39,401 nt of DNA from Negativibacillus sp. GTDB lineage: Bacteria > Bacillota > Clostridia > Oscillospirales > Ruminococcaceae. Every line of letters starts with the position of its first letter. Within the stretch, counting starts at the first letter, position 1. Shown here piece after piece: positions 8,092 through 15,040 of this stretch. The notes under the pieces were generated by a model that was given only the letters and a program-made list of their open reading frames with translations, made no database searches and was not told the origin of the DNA. The position numbers and the translations under genes are program-made. Where the stretch lies: contig JAHHTY010000012.1 of the NCBI GenBank assembly GCA_020024325.1, forward strand, positions 1-39,401, given 5' to 3'.

Positions 8092-8113
8092 CCCTATAAC
8101 CTTAAAATAAAAA

Positions 8114-8149
8114 GAGAAGCTCTTTTGCAGCAGATCAAAAGGGCTTCTC
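8114..8149. terminator. Intercistronic hairpin between glgD and glgA
   Basis: A 14-bp stem (GAGAAGCTCTTTTG 8114-8127 with 8136-8149, one G-T pair, loop CAGCAGAT). On the plus strand no T-run follows, so it should not stop glgA transcription efficiently. On the minus strand it is followed by TTTTTATTTT, the layout of an antisense terminator. It may also protect the 3' end of a glgBCD message after processing. Confidence 0.55.
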
Positions 8150-8210
8150 GCTTAATGAAATCCGCACGGCAGAATGCGGAAAATACTCGAAATAGGGAGG
8201 GCATTGATTG

Positions 8211-9632
8211 ATGAAAATTTTGTTTGTAGCAAGTGAAGCCAGACCTTTTATTGCATCCGGAGGGCTTGCAGATGTTGCAGGTTCCCTGCCAAAGGCATTA
8301 TGCGAGTCCAAAAATGAATGTCGTGTTGTATTACCTTTATATAAAAATATCCCTCAGCAGTTTCGAGAAAAGATGGATTTTGTTCGGAACTTTAATGTTC
8401 CGTTGGCATGGAGAAACCAGTACTGCGGCGTTTTTCGTTTAACTCATCAGGGTGTGGTATATTATTTCTTGGACAACGAATATTATTTTAAAAGAGATAA
8501 TCTCTACGGATATTATGATGATGCAGAACGTTTTGCCTTTTTCTCGAAGGCAGCCATTGAGATGATAAACTATATTGATTTTTCACCGGATATTGTACAT
8601 ACAAACGATTGGCACACAGCTTTAGCTCCAATCTATTTAAACACATTCTATCGCAACATTCCAAAATATCAGGACATTAAAACAGTATTCACAATTCATA
8701 ATATTCAGTATCAAGGACAGTATGGAATGGAAATTGCGTGGGATGTTCTGGGAATACCGGAATATCAGAACCCAAGCTTGGAATATAACGGTTGCCTTAA
8801 TATGATGAAGGCAGCTATTATGCAAGTGAATATGGTTAATACTGTCAGCCCAAGCTATGCAATGGAGATTCACGACCCATGGTATTCACATGGATTGGAC
8901 CCGATTTTGAACACAAAGGGCGACCGTGTAGTGGGCATTTTAAACGGTATTGATATTACAGCAAATGATCCAAAAACGGATGAAGATATTTATAAAAATT
9001 ACAGCATAGAAGATTTGTCAGGGAAAAAGACTAATAAATTGGAACTGATGAAAGAAATGGGTCTGGAGCCGGATGGCAGCAAGATGCTTTTGGGAATGGT
9101 AACACGTTTTGTTTCTCATAAAGGTCTTGATTTGGTGCAGTATATCTTTGATGATATGATGAAAGATAACCTTTCTGTTGTTATCCTGGGTTCGGGTGAC
9201 GCTGCATATGAAGATTTCTTTAGAAGAATGCAGGTAAAATATCCGGGCAGGGTAGCGGTGAAGATTGGTTTCTTGCCAAGCCTGGCTAAGAAGATTTATG
9301 CAGGTGCAGATACTTTCCTGATGCCATCTAAGAGCGAGCCTTGTGGCCTTGCACAGATGGTGGCAGCAAGATATGGTACTTTGCCAATCGTCCGTGAAAC
9401 AGGCGGTCTTAAAGATAGTATCCATGATATGGGTGAAGAAAACGGAAATGGATTTACCTTTAAAACATATAATGCTCATGATATGCTGGGCGCAATTCAG
9501 CGTGCAGAAGGATTGTATGCAAATAAACCGCTTTGGAAAGAAGCAATGCAGAGCGCAATGCAGAGCGATTTCAGCTGGAAAAAATCTGCTGAAGATTATG
9601 TCAATATGTATCGCAAAATCATGAAAGATTAA
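8211..9632 (+). CDS. glgA: Glycogen synthase (GT5, ADP-glucose)
   Basis: Transfers glucose from ADP-glucose to the non-reducing end of the growing alpha-1,4 glucan. The 473-residue, two-Rossmann-domain GT5 enzyme has the N-terminal GGLADVAGSLP loop, VHTNDWHTAL (substrate loop) and the C-terminal SKSEPCGLAQMVAARYG nucleotide-binding motif. In E. coli GlgA the GGL loop is preceded by Lys15 (KTGGL); here residue 15 is Ala (IASGGL). I believe this variant is not rare in Clostridia but cannot check. Start ATG 8211 follows AGGGAGG at 8194-8200; the TTG directly before it at 8208 is a less likely start. It is the last gene of the glg operon and has its own strong terminator. Confidence 0.95.
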   Translation: MKILFVASEARPFIASGGLADVAGSLPKALCESKNECRVVLPLYKNIPQQFREKMDFVRNFNVPLAWRNQYCGVFRLTHQGVVYYFLDNEYYFKRDNLYGYYDDAERFAFFSKAAIEMINYIDFSPDIVHTNDWHTALAPIYLNTFYRNIPKYQDIKTVFTIHNIQYQGQYGMEIAWDVLGIPEYQNPSLEYNGCLNMMKAAIMQVNMVNTVSPSYAMEIHDPWYSHGLDPILNTKGDRVVGILNGIDITANDPKTDEDIYKNYSIEDLSGKKTNKLELMKEMGLEPDGSKMLLGMVTRFVSHKGLDLVQYIFDDMMKDNLSVVILGSGDAAYEDFFRRMQVKYPGRVAVKIGFLPSLAKKIYAGADTFLMPSKSEPCGLAQMVAARYGTLPIVRETGGLKDSIHDMGEENGNGFTFKTYNAHDMLGAIQRAEGLYANKPLWKEAMQSAMQSDFSWKKSAEDYVNMYRKIMKD

Positions 9633-9701
9633 ACTTTCTCAAGATAGAAAAGAAATAAGAGTGCGAAAGTTTTCTTTGATAAAATTGCTTGTTTGGAAAT
9701 T

Positions 9702-9737
9702 AAAAAAGCCTGTTTTCTATAAAACAGGCTTTTTTAT
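9702..9737. terminator. glgA terminator (bidirectional)
   Basis: A 15-bp perfect stem (AAAAAAGCCTGTTTT 9702-9716 with 9721-9735, loop CTAT), T-rich after and A-rich before. It ends the glg operon. Confidence 0.93.
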
Positions 9738-9799
9738 ATTGTTATATTTTCCCAAAACAGAAAAATTTTTTTGTTCAATATAAGTTTTTAGCATTTTAT

Positions 9800-9830
9800 A
9801 AAAAACACGCCACACAATTTTGTGTGGCGT
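9800..9830 (-). terminator. Terminator of the P-loop ATPase gene
   Basis: A 10-bp stem (ACGCCACACA 9807-9816 with 9821-9830, loop ATTT). In the minus-strand sense it is followed by GTTTTTTATA. It lies 73 bp after the stop of the minus-strand gene. Confidence 0.85.
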
Positions 9831-9902
9831 AATATATTTCATTTTTTTAGAAATTATAAAACGATACAGTGATGCAGCAAAATATTTTGACTGGCTCAAA
9901 AA

Positions 9903-11030
9903 TTAAAATAGATGGTTATTTTCCTCAGCAAGCTTAAAATCGACAATTTGTGCAACAAGATTTTCAATGACATCATCCATCATCGAAAAGTCCATTGCTT
10001 TTAGATAGAGCTGTTCTAAAAGGTCGTGCATTTCTTTGTTTTCTGAAAGAATTTGTACCGCTTGCTCTATCAGTTGTGAAGCAGCTTTTTGATAAAATGA
10101 AAGACGCTTTTTGTGACGACGCAGTGCATCAGTTTGTAAAAAGCGTTTTGCATGGATGCGACGCTCCGGTGTGATGCAGGAAAGGTCGTGGAATCGGTTT
10201 TCGGTCATCAAAGCAAGACCAAGCTCCGGAATAAGCAGGTGCTCGATTTTATTGTGAGGAGAGATTGGACAATAGCAGGAGATAACATCATATCCGGCGT
10301 CTAAAGCATGGCTTCTCAAGGCAGATAAAAACAGCGGAGCAACAGCATCATATTCGTCACAGATAAAGCAAATATTCGGGCAAAGAGAAGGAACTGTATC
10401 AAAAACAGAGGTGATACCATGCGAGTTAATGGAGGAGAGAAAGCGGACACGTTCCTTTGCATGGCAACGACTTATATTTTTTTTAACGGGAAAATTTTTG
10501 CAGGCAAAATGTTTTGCATAGGCGCTCAGTTTTTCAAAATCGCAGTAGCTTAGAGTAATACGATTGCAATCGTTTAAAAAAGTTTTTGCAGCCACAAGAC
10601 AGTCTGTTGCTTGAGCATAGTTTTTGGAGGTAGCTTGCCGAAGCTGTTTGATAGCAGCAGCGTGAGGCTTTAATTTTAATGGATTTAAAAATTCTCCAAG
10701 ATTGATAATGCTTTCAGAAAGTCCGGGATAAGTAGGCTCCAACACATGAGGAGCAGTTCCGTCTGCAATCGAAACTCTCCATTCAGGAAGAATGATAGCG
10801 TCCAGTGAATGAGGGTCAGAAGAACAGAGAATTTTTTCCATCTTCGGCGAGCGACTTTCAAATAACGAAGCAATGCGCTTCATCAATGAGGATTTTCCAC
10901 ATCCGGGTCCACCTTTGATGATGAAGGTATGCCAGTTTTCTTCTCCGTAATCCAGCTGGTCAAAACGTGAAACAAACCCTTGTGGAGAGTTTGCTCCAAG
11001 AAAAAATAGAATCGGTGCGTTTTCAGACAT
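9903..11030 (-). CDS. P-loop ATPase of the PRK06851-like family
   Basis: A 375-residue protein with a Walker A loop KGGPGCGKSS near residue 40, preceded by a conserved-looking FFLGANSPQGFVSRFDQL and followed by LCSSDPHSLDAIILPEWRVSIADGTAPHVLEPTYPG. That layout (a G-rich N-terminus, P-loop, then CSSD.hSlDai..PE and iaDGTAPH) is what I recall for the uncharacterised Firmicutes ATPases annotated as PRK06851 family, which carry a second P-loop-like half. Here the second half contains CFICDEYDAVAPLFLSALRSHALDAG but no clear second Walker A. No membrane segment or signal peptide. The biochemical role is unknown. ATG 11030 was chosen because AGGAGG lies 7 bp upstream; a GTG directly before it is possible. 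The gene has its own terminator, so it is monocistronic. Confidence 0.75.
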   Translation of the reverse strand: MSENAPILFFLGANSPQGFVSRFDQLDYGEENWHTFIIKGGPGCGKSSLMKRIASLFESRSPKMEKILCSSDPHSLDAIILPEWRVSIADGTAPHVLEPTYPGLSESIINLGEFLNPLKLKPHAAAIKQLRQATSKNYAQATDCLVAAKTFLNDCNRITLSYCDFEKLSAYAKHFACKNFPVKKNISRCHAKERVRFLSSINSHGITSVFDTVPSLCPNICFICDEYDAVAPLFLSALRSHALDAGYDVISCYCPISPHNKIEHLLIPELGLALMTENRFHDLSCITPERRIHAKRFLQTDALRRHKKRLSFYQKAASQLIEQAVQILSENKEMHDLLEQLYLKAMDFSMMDDVIENLVAQIVDFKLAEENNHLF

Positions 11031-11142
11031 CACAAAACCTCCTTTAAAAAATCACGAGCTTATTACAGTATAGGGAAAGAAAGAAGAATTGGTGAGCAAA
11101 GAAAAATTATAAAAAGAAAAACAAAATTTTCCATAGCTTTTT

Positions 11143-11172
11143 TTGAATATGAAATCAGAAAAATCATAGACT
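11143..11172 (+). promoter_or_regulatory. Candidate promoter of the 54-residue protein
   Basis: TTGAAT (11143-11148), 18-bp spacer, TAGACT (11167-11172), ahead of the AAAGGTGG ribosome site at 11196-11203. Confidence 0.35.
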
Positions 11173-11209
11173 AAAAAAGCAAAAGCAAATAAGGAAAGGT
11201 GGATATAAA

Positions 11210-11374
11210 ATGAAAAATTTGAACGATATTCTTGCAAGCGATTCAAATGCAAGGCAGTTTTTTCTCACTTTGCCGGAAGATGTTCAGGGTGCTTTGATTC
11301 AAAACACAAATCAGATTCATAATATAGACGAACTGCATTTTCACGCACAACAGGAAACAAACAGAAAATACTAA
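11210..11374 (+). CDS. Small conserved-type protein, 54 residues
   Basis: Starts MKNLNDILAS and ends ETNRKY. AAAGGTGG sits 6 bp before ATG 11210 and an intrinsic terminator follows the stop within 6 bases, so the gene has a full expression unit. The core FFLTLPEDVQGAL followed by a short acidic/His-containing helix (IDELHFHA) resembles small hypothetical proteins I have seen in Clostridia with a FxxLPxxVQ signature. No membrane segment, no Cys. Function unknown. It lies divergent from the P-loop ATPase gene and convergent with the FUSC-type gene. Confidence 0.7.
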   Translation: MKNLNDILASDSNARQFFLTLPEDVQGALIQNTNQIHNIDELHFHAQQETNRKY

Positions 11375-11379
11375 AGCAG

Positions 11380-11409
11380 AAAACGACCCCCTTTAATGGG
11401 AGTCGTTTT
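11380..11409 (+). terminator. Terminator of the 54-residue protein, overlapping the end of the convergent gene
   Basis: Stem AAAACGAC+CCC (11380-11390) with GGG-A-GTCGTTTT (11398-11409), one bulged A, loop of 7, then more T. The minus-strand stop codon at 11393-11395 lies in its loop. Confidence 0.8.
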
Positions 11410-12001
11410 TTTCTTTAGTCAGTTTAGATGGATATTCTTCACATTCAGGACGCTGATTGCTTTTTAGCCAACGCTGCATGGTATGTGGTAAGTCAAATCC
11501 ACGGCGTTTATCAAGTCGGGAAGGCCACAGTAGATTTAAAACTAAGCTGAAAATAGCACCGACTGCCGTATCAATAACACGTGCAATGGTGTATGAAACA
11601 TAGGTGGTTACCGGCTGAGTAAAAAGTACCACAAAGTAAATAACGGCACCGGGTTGAATTGCAGTAGTGGCACCGGAAATAATGTGAAGACGAAATAAAC
11701 ACAGTAGACCTAAAACAAGGTAAATTTCCTGTGGAATACCAAAAGGTTGGTGGTAATAAAGCCAGTAAAAAGGAATAACGATTAGTCCACCAAACAGTGT
11801 GCCGATAAAGCGATTAAATCCAAATTTAAATCCTTCATGAAAATGATTCCCCATTGCATACACTGCACCAATACAGGCAAAACAGGCATTTCGTCCGCCC
11901 CACAGATAGTGATAGGTTAACGCCACCAAAAGGACAGATAATAATGTTTTCCAAACACGCATACCTAACCGTGGAAAATGACACTGTGCATCTTTTAGCA
12001 T
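11393..12001 (-). CDS. FUSC/aromatic-acid-exporter-type membrane protein
   Basis: A 202-residue integral membrane protein with about five hydrophobic segments (roughly residues 20-40, 62-82, 92-106, 113-135 and 145-163) and a basic, hydrophilic C-terminal 35 residues. The pairs GAVYAMGNHFHEGFKFGFNRFIGTLFGG and YTIARVIDTAVGAIFSLVLN (motif of the form R..dT..G) resemble the repeated membrane domain of the FUSC/ArAE (PF06081/DUF939) family, which usually also has a cytosolic C-terminal domain missing here. Substrate unknown. Start ATG 12001 is set by AGGAG 7 bp upstream; the longer frame from TTG 12034 contains that ribosome site. Its last codons overlap the terminator of the convergent small gene. 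Confidence 0.7.
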   Translation of the reverse strand: MLKDAQCHFPRLGMRVWKTLLSVLLVALTYHYLWGGRNACFACIGAVYAMGNHFHEGFKFGFNRFIGTLFGGLIVIPFYWLYYHQPFGIPQEIYLVLGLLCLFRLHIISGATTAIQPGAVIYFVVLFTQPVTTYVSYTIARVIDTAVGAIFSLVLNLLWPSRLDKRRGFDLPHTMQRWLKSNQRPECEEYPSKLTKEKNDSH

Positions 12002-12054
12002 TCCGACACTCCTTAAAAATTTTGGTTTCTGCAAATTTTTAAAAATCTAATTTT

Positions 12055-12083
12055 ATTATAAAGGTTTGCGTACTAAAAGACAA
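12055..12083 (-). promoter_or_regulatory. Promoter of the FUSC-type gene
   Basis: Minus strand: TTGTCT (12083-12078), 17 bp, TATAAT (12060-12055), about 55 bp before the start codon. In the gene-free stretch 12084-12292 beyond it I see only AT-rich sequence and one short palindrome (TTTGTACAAA). Confidence 0.65.
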
Positions 12084-12292
12084 GCTAAATTTAAATTTTT
12101 TGTGAAATATTTATTAATGAATATTTTTTCGGACTTCTTTTATACAACTTTGTACAAATTCTATCAGTACAGTCAATCTGCCTGGGAACTTTAAAGCCTT
12201 TGTGGTGAGGAATTTTTTGTTTTTACGTTATATCATTCTAAAACAGATGTGACAAAGAGTGTTTGCACAGAGATTAAAATTATTTAGAAAAC

Positions 12293-12327
12293 AAAAAAAT
12301 CGGCTGTGTTTATGCAGCCGATTTTTT
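12293..12327. terminator. sdaAA terminator (bidirectional)
   Basis: Stem AAAAAATCGGCTG with CAGCCGATTTTTT around loop 12307-12314. It lies 23 bp after the stop of the minus-strand sdaAA and ends in T-runs on either strand. Confidence 0.88.
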
Positions 12328-12349
12328 AAAGTATATGATATCAAATCTA

Positions 12350-13273
12350 TTAGTTGCAGCCGCCGCAGGAAGCGCAGTTGCCTCCGCAAGAGTCAGTGTC
12401 CTGCTTACCATAGATTTTTTCTTTCATTGCTAATCCGGTTGGAGTTGTAGCAACACCGCCGAGTGCGGTTTCACGCAGGGTAGCAGGCAGAGCTTTACCT
12501 ACCTTATACATTGCTTCCACCACTTCATCAAATGGGATTTCGCTGAAAATACCGCTCAATGCAAGATCTGCACTGACCATAGCATTAGCAACACCGGAAG
12601 CATTTCTCTTTGCGCAAGGCATTTCAACTAAGCCGGCAACAGGGTCACATACAAGACCCATAATGTTCTGAATAGCAATAGCAGCAGCATCAAATGCCTG
12701 GGTAGGAGTTCCTCCAAGCATTTCCGTAATGGCAGCAGCAGCCATAGCAGCAGCACTGCCACACTCTGCCTGACAACCGCCCTCGGCACCGGACACGGTT
12801 GCTTTTTTCACAATCAGCTGACCGATACCGGAAGCGGTAGCCAGTGCCTCTAAAACTTTTTGATGAGGAACATTGTGCTTTTCGGCAACGGTGAGCAGTG
12901 TTCCCGGAAGGATACCACAAGCACCCGCAGTAGGAGCTGCAACAATCAGTCCCATAGAAGAGTTTACTTCTAAGCAGGACAGTGCATAAGCAACACCGCG
13001 AAGGACAATAGTGTCACATATAAGAGATCCTTTTTTGCTGTATTCCCACATTTTTTTTGCACTGCCACCGGTTAGTCCGCTTAAAGAACGGATTTCTTTT
13101 TCCAAAGCATCGTGAGCTGCATTATACATAATCTGGTAGCGTTCTTCCAGCATGGAGAATATCTCTTCTTTGCTGGTTTCAAAAAGTTCAATTTCATTAT
13201 TGATGACAAGGTCGCAGATGCGCTTGTCTGTGCCCTCAAGCTGGGCCAACATTTCCTGAGCAGAAAAGTACAT
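12350..13273 (-). CDS. sdaAA: L-serine dehydratase, iron-sulfur dependent, alpha subunit
   Basis: The alpha subunit carries the catalytic [4Fe-4S] cluster of the oxygen-sensitive enzyme that converts L-serine to pyruvate and ammonia. The 307-residue sequence has LTGGSAKK, APTAGACGILPG (114-124), the GAEGGCQAECGSAAAMAAA stretch (Cys167, Cys171) and CDPVAGLVEMPC (Cys209, Cys220), with the family's substrate and cluster-binding residues. The extreme C-terminus is odd: CGGNCASCGGC (296-306), four extra cysteines after the normal end of the domain. Start ATG 13273 is preceded by AAAGGA. It follows sdaAB in the same direction after 55 bp with no terminator, so the two form one operon. Confidence 0.95.
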   Translation of the reverse strand: MYFSAQEMLAQLEGTDKRICDLVINNEIELFETSKEEIFSMLEERYQIMYNAAHDALEKEIRSLSGLTGGSAKKMWEYSKKGSLICDTIVLRGVAYALSCLEVNSSMGLIVAAPTAGACGILPGTLLTVAEKHNVPHQKVLEALATASGIGQLIVKKATVSGAEGGCQAECGSAAAMAAAAITEMLGGTPTQAFDAAAIAIQNIMGLVCDPVAGLVEMPCAKRNASGVANAMVSADLALSGIFSEIPFDEVVEAMYKVGKALPATLRETALGGVATTPTGLAMKEKIYGKQDTDSCGGNCASCGGCN

Positions 13274-13328
13274 ACAAGATTTTCCTTTCGAGATTGATTC
13301 AGTCAGATACCAAGCAGGGTTAACCCAA

Positions 13329-14000
13329 TTAGCTTATTTTACCCATTGTGATGACACTAGTAACAGAGGGCACACTTTCCAGCTCCTGCTTAACCGCCTC
13401 GCTGATTGGCGATTCGGTTTCAATCATGGTAACAGCGTTTTTACCGGTTGCATCACGAGAATTTAAAACCGTAGCAATGTTGATCTGGTTGATTGCAAGG
13501 ATAGAGGTAAGGTGGCTGATGATACCCAGACGGTCAAAGTGACTGATGATTGCTGCCGGGTATTTGCCGGAGAATTTGGCAGAAGTTCCGTTGATTTGTA
13601 TAATTTCAATATTACCTCCGCCAACAGAGGAGCCCATCAAAGATGAAATTTGTCCGTCAGCAGTTCTTGCGATGATAAGAACAGTATTCGGATGTACGTC
13701 ACCAAGGTCGGAACCTTCAAAAGAAACGTCAATCCCTTTTTCTTTGGCAATTTCCAAAGAATTTTTTAACTGTGGGTCATAGGAGTTCATACCCAAAACG
13801 CCACCCACTAGTGCACGGTCAGTTCCGTGTCCACGCAAAGTCAGATGAAAAGAACCGTGAAGCATAAAATGTACCGCGGTCAGCTGTTTATCCGAAATCA
13901 TATTATACATTGCTTTGCCCAGACGCTGTGCTCCAGCAGTATGAGAGCTGGACGGACCAATCATAACAGGTCCAAGAATATCGAACATACTGATATTCAT
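13329..14000 (-). CDS. sdaAB: L-serine dehydratase, iron-sulfur dependent, beta subunit
   Basis: A 223-residue subunit that partners SdaAA. The N-terminal SDH-beta domain starts FDILGPVMIGPSSSHTAGAQRLG (6-28), the signature of the family, and contains LRGHGTDRALVGGVLG. Residues about 145-222 form an ACT-like domain (SGKYPAAIISHFDRLGIISHLTSILA), probably binding an amino acid or serving dimerisation. Start ATG 14000 follows GGGAGG. It is the first gene of the minus-strand sda operon; the two-subunit form is typical of Firmicutes, whereas E. coli SdaA fuses both parts. Confidence 0.95.
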   Translation of the reverse strand: MNISMFDILGPVMIGPSSSHTAGAQRLGKAMYNMISDKQLTAVHFMLHGSFHLTLRGHGTDRALVGGVLGMNSYDPQLKNSLEIAKEKGIDVSFEGSDLGDVHPNTVLIIARTADGQISSLMGSSVGGGNIEIIQINGTSAKFSGKYPAAIISHFDRLGIISHLTSILAINQINIATVLNSRDATGKNAVTMIETESPISEAVKQELESVPSVTSVITMGKIS

Positions 14001-14053
14001 AATGAAAAAATCCTCCCTATATTGGATTTAAGTTTAAAAAAAAGCCTACGCAT

Positions 14054-14081
14054 ATTGTACCATAAAAAAATAAAAGTACAA
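14054..14081 (-). promoter_or_regulatory. sda operon promoter
   Basis: Minus strand: TTGTAC (14081-14076), 16 bp, TACAAT (14059-14054), with TG in the extended -10 position (TGGTACAAT), about 55 bp before sdaAB. Confidence 0.6.
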
Positions 14082-14206
14082 GGACAAAAAAGATAGAATT
14101 TAAAGGGATTTTTGTGCAAAACATAACTTTATGTATTTTATCCAACGCTTGCGACAATGGATTGAATGTGATAAAGTAATATCAGCAAGAAAAAGGAGGG
14201 AATTGC

Positions 14207-15037
14207 ATGGACCAAACAGAGCTTGTAAAACAAATAGCAGAACAGGTTTTAGCAGGAGATTGCCCATTGCCGTTTGGCATCTGCGATTTTAAACAAATAT
14301 TGCCCTGTTTAGAATGCCGAGCAAAACAGCGTATTCCACAAAAGGCAGCGTCTGTTCTGGTTTGTCTATTCCCGTATTATACAGGAGAACCGCTCGAAAA
14401 AAATATTTCCCGTTATGCGATGGTGACAGATTACCATATAGTAGCGGGAGAATATTTGCAACGCTTTTGTGAAAGGCTGCGCTGCTTGTTTCCGCAAAAC
14501 AGTTTTGAGCCTTTTACCGATAATTCTCCTATTCGTGAGGTAGAGGCTGCCTTTTATGCAGGTCTTGGCAGACGGGGACAAAATGGCTTGCTGATTCATC
14601 CTGAGTATGGAAGTTATCTGTTTATCGGAGAGGTTGTTACCGATCTTGTTTTAAAAACAGATCAGCCAATGCAGCCTGAAAATTGCATTTCCTGTGGAAA
14701 ATGTCTATCAGCCTGCCCGCAAAAAGCACTGCAAAAAGATGGGAGTATACAGCTTGATAAATGCCGCTCTCACATTACACAGAAAAAGGGCGAGCTTACC
14801 CCTTGGGAAGAAAAACAGATAAAGGATGGGGGACTCATTTGGGGATGTGATATCTGTAATGATGTTTGCCCAATGAATCAAAAGGCAAAAAAGCTGACAC
14901 CGATTCCGGAGTTTCGGGATTCTTCGGTATCGGTATTTGATAAAGAAAGTGCACAGAAACTTCTTAATAACAGAGCCTTTAACTATCGTGGCAAAAAAAC
15001 AATTCTCAGAAATATTTCACTTTTGGAGGATAGGTAA
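14207..15037 (+). CDS. QueG-like (DUF1730) double-cluster iron-sulfur protein, short form
   Basis: Resembles epoxyqueuosine reductase QueG, the cobalamin-dependent Fe-S enzyme of the last step of queuosine synthesis. Seen: TDNSPIREVEAAFYAGLGRRGQNGLL (the QueG DtaPvlER..A..AGLGw.GKN region, Asp105), the first cluster CISCGKCLSACP (Cys160, 163, 166, 170), Cys186, and WGCDICNDVCPMN (Cys214, 217, 221). At 276 residues it is about 100 shorter than typical QueG and ends soon after the clusters (RAFNYRGKKTILRN), so the C-terminal HEAT-like tRNA-binding repeats are absent. It may be a divergent paralogue rather than true QueG; no other queuosine gene is in the window. AAGGAGG lies 7 bp before ATG 14207. 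The decarboxylase gene begins 3 bp after its stop. Confidence 0.75.
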   Translation: MDQTELVKQIAEQVLAGDCPLPFGICDFKQILPCLECRAKQRIPQKAASVLVCLFPYYTGEPLEKNISRYAMVTDYHIVAGEYLQRFCERLRCLFPQNSFEPFTDNSPIREVEAAFYAGLGRRGQNGLLIHPEYGSYLFIGEVVTDLVLKTDQPMQPENCISCGKCLSACPQKALQKDGSIQLDKCRSHITQKKGELTPWEEKQIKDGGLIWGCDICNDVCPMNQKAKKLTPIPEFRDSSVSVFDKESAQKLLNNRAFNYRGKKTILRNISLLEDR

Positions 15038-15040
15038 GAA

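Noticed and set aside
11052..11252. 66-residue minus-strand frame upstream of the ATPase gene
   Set aside because: Phe/Ser-rich AT-driven frame, no ribosome site, overlapping the start of the better-supported 54-residue gene.
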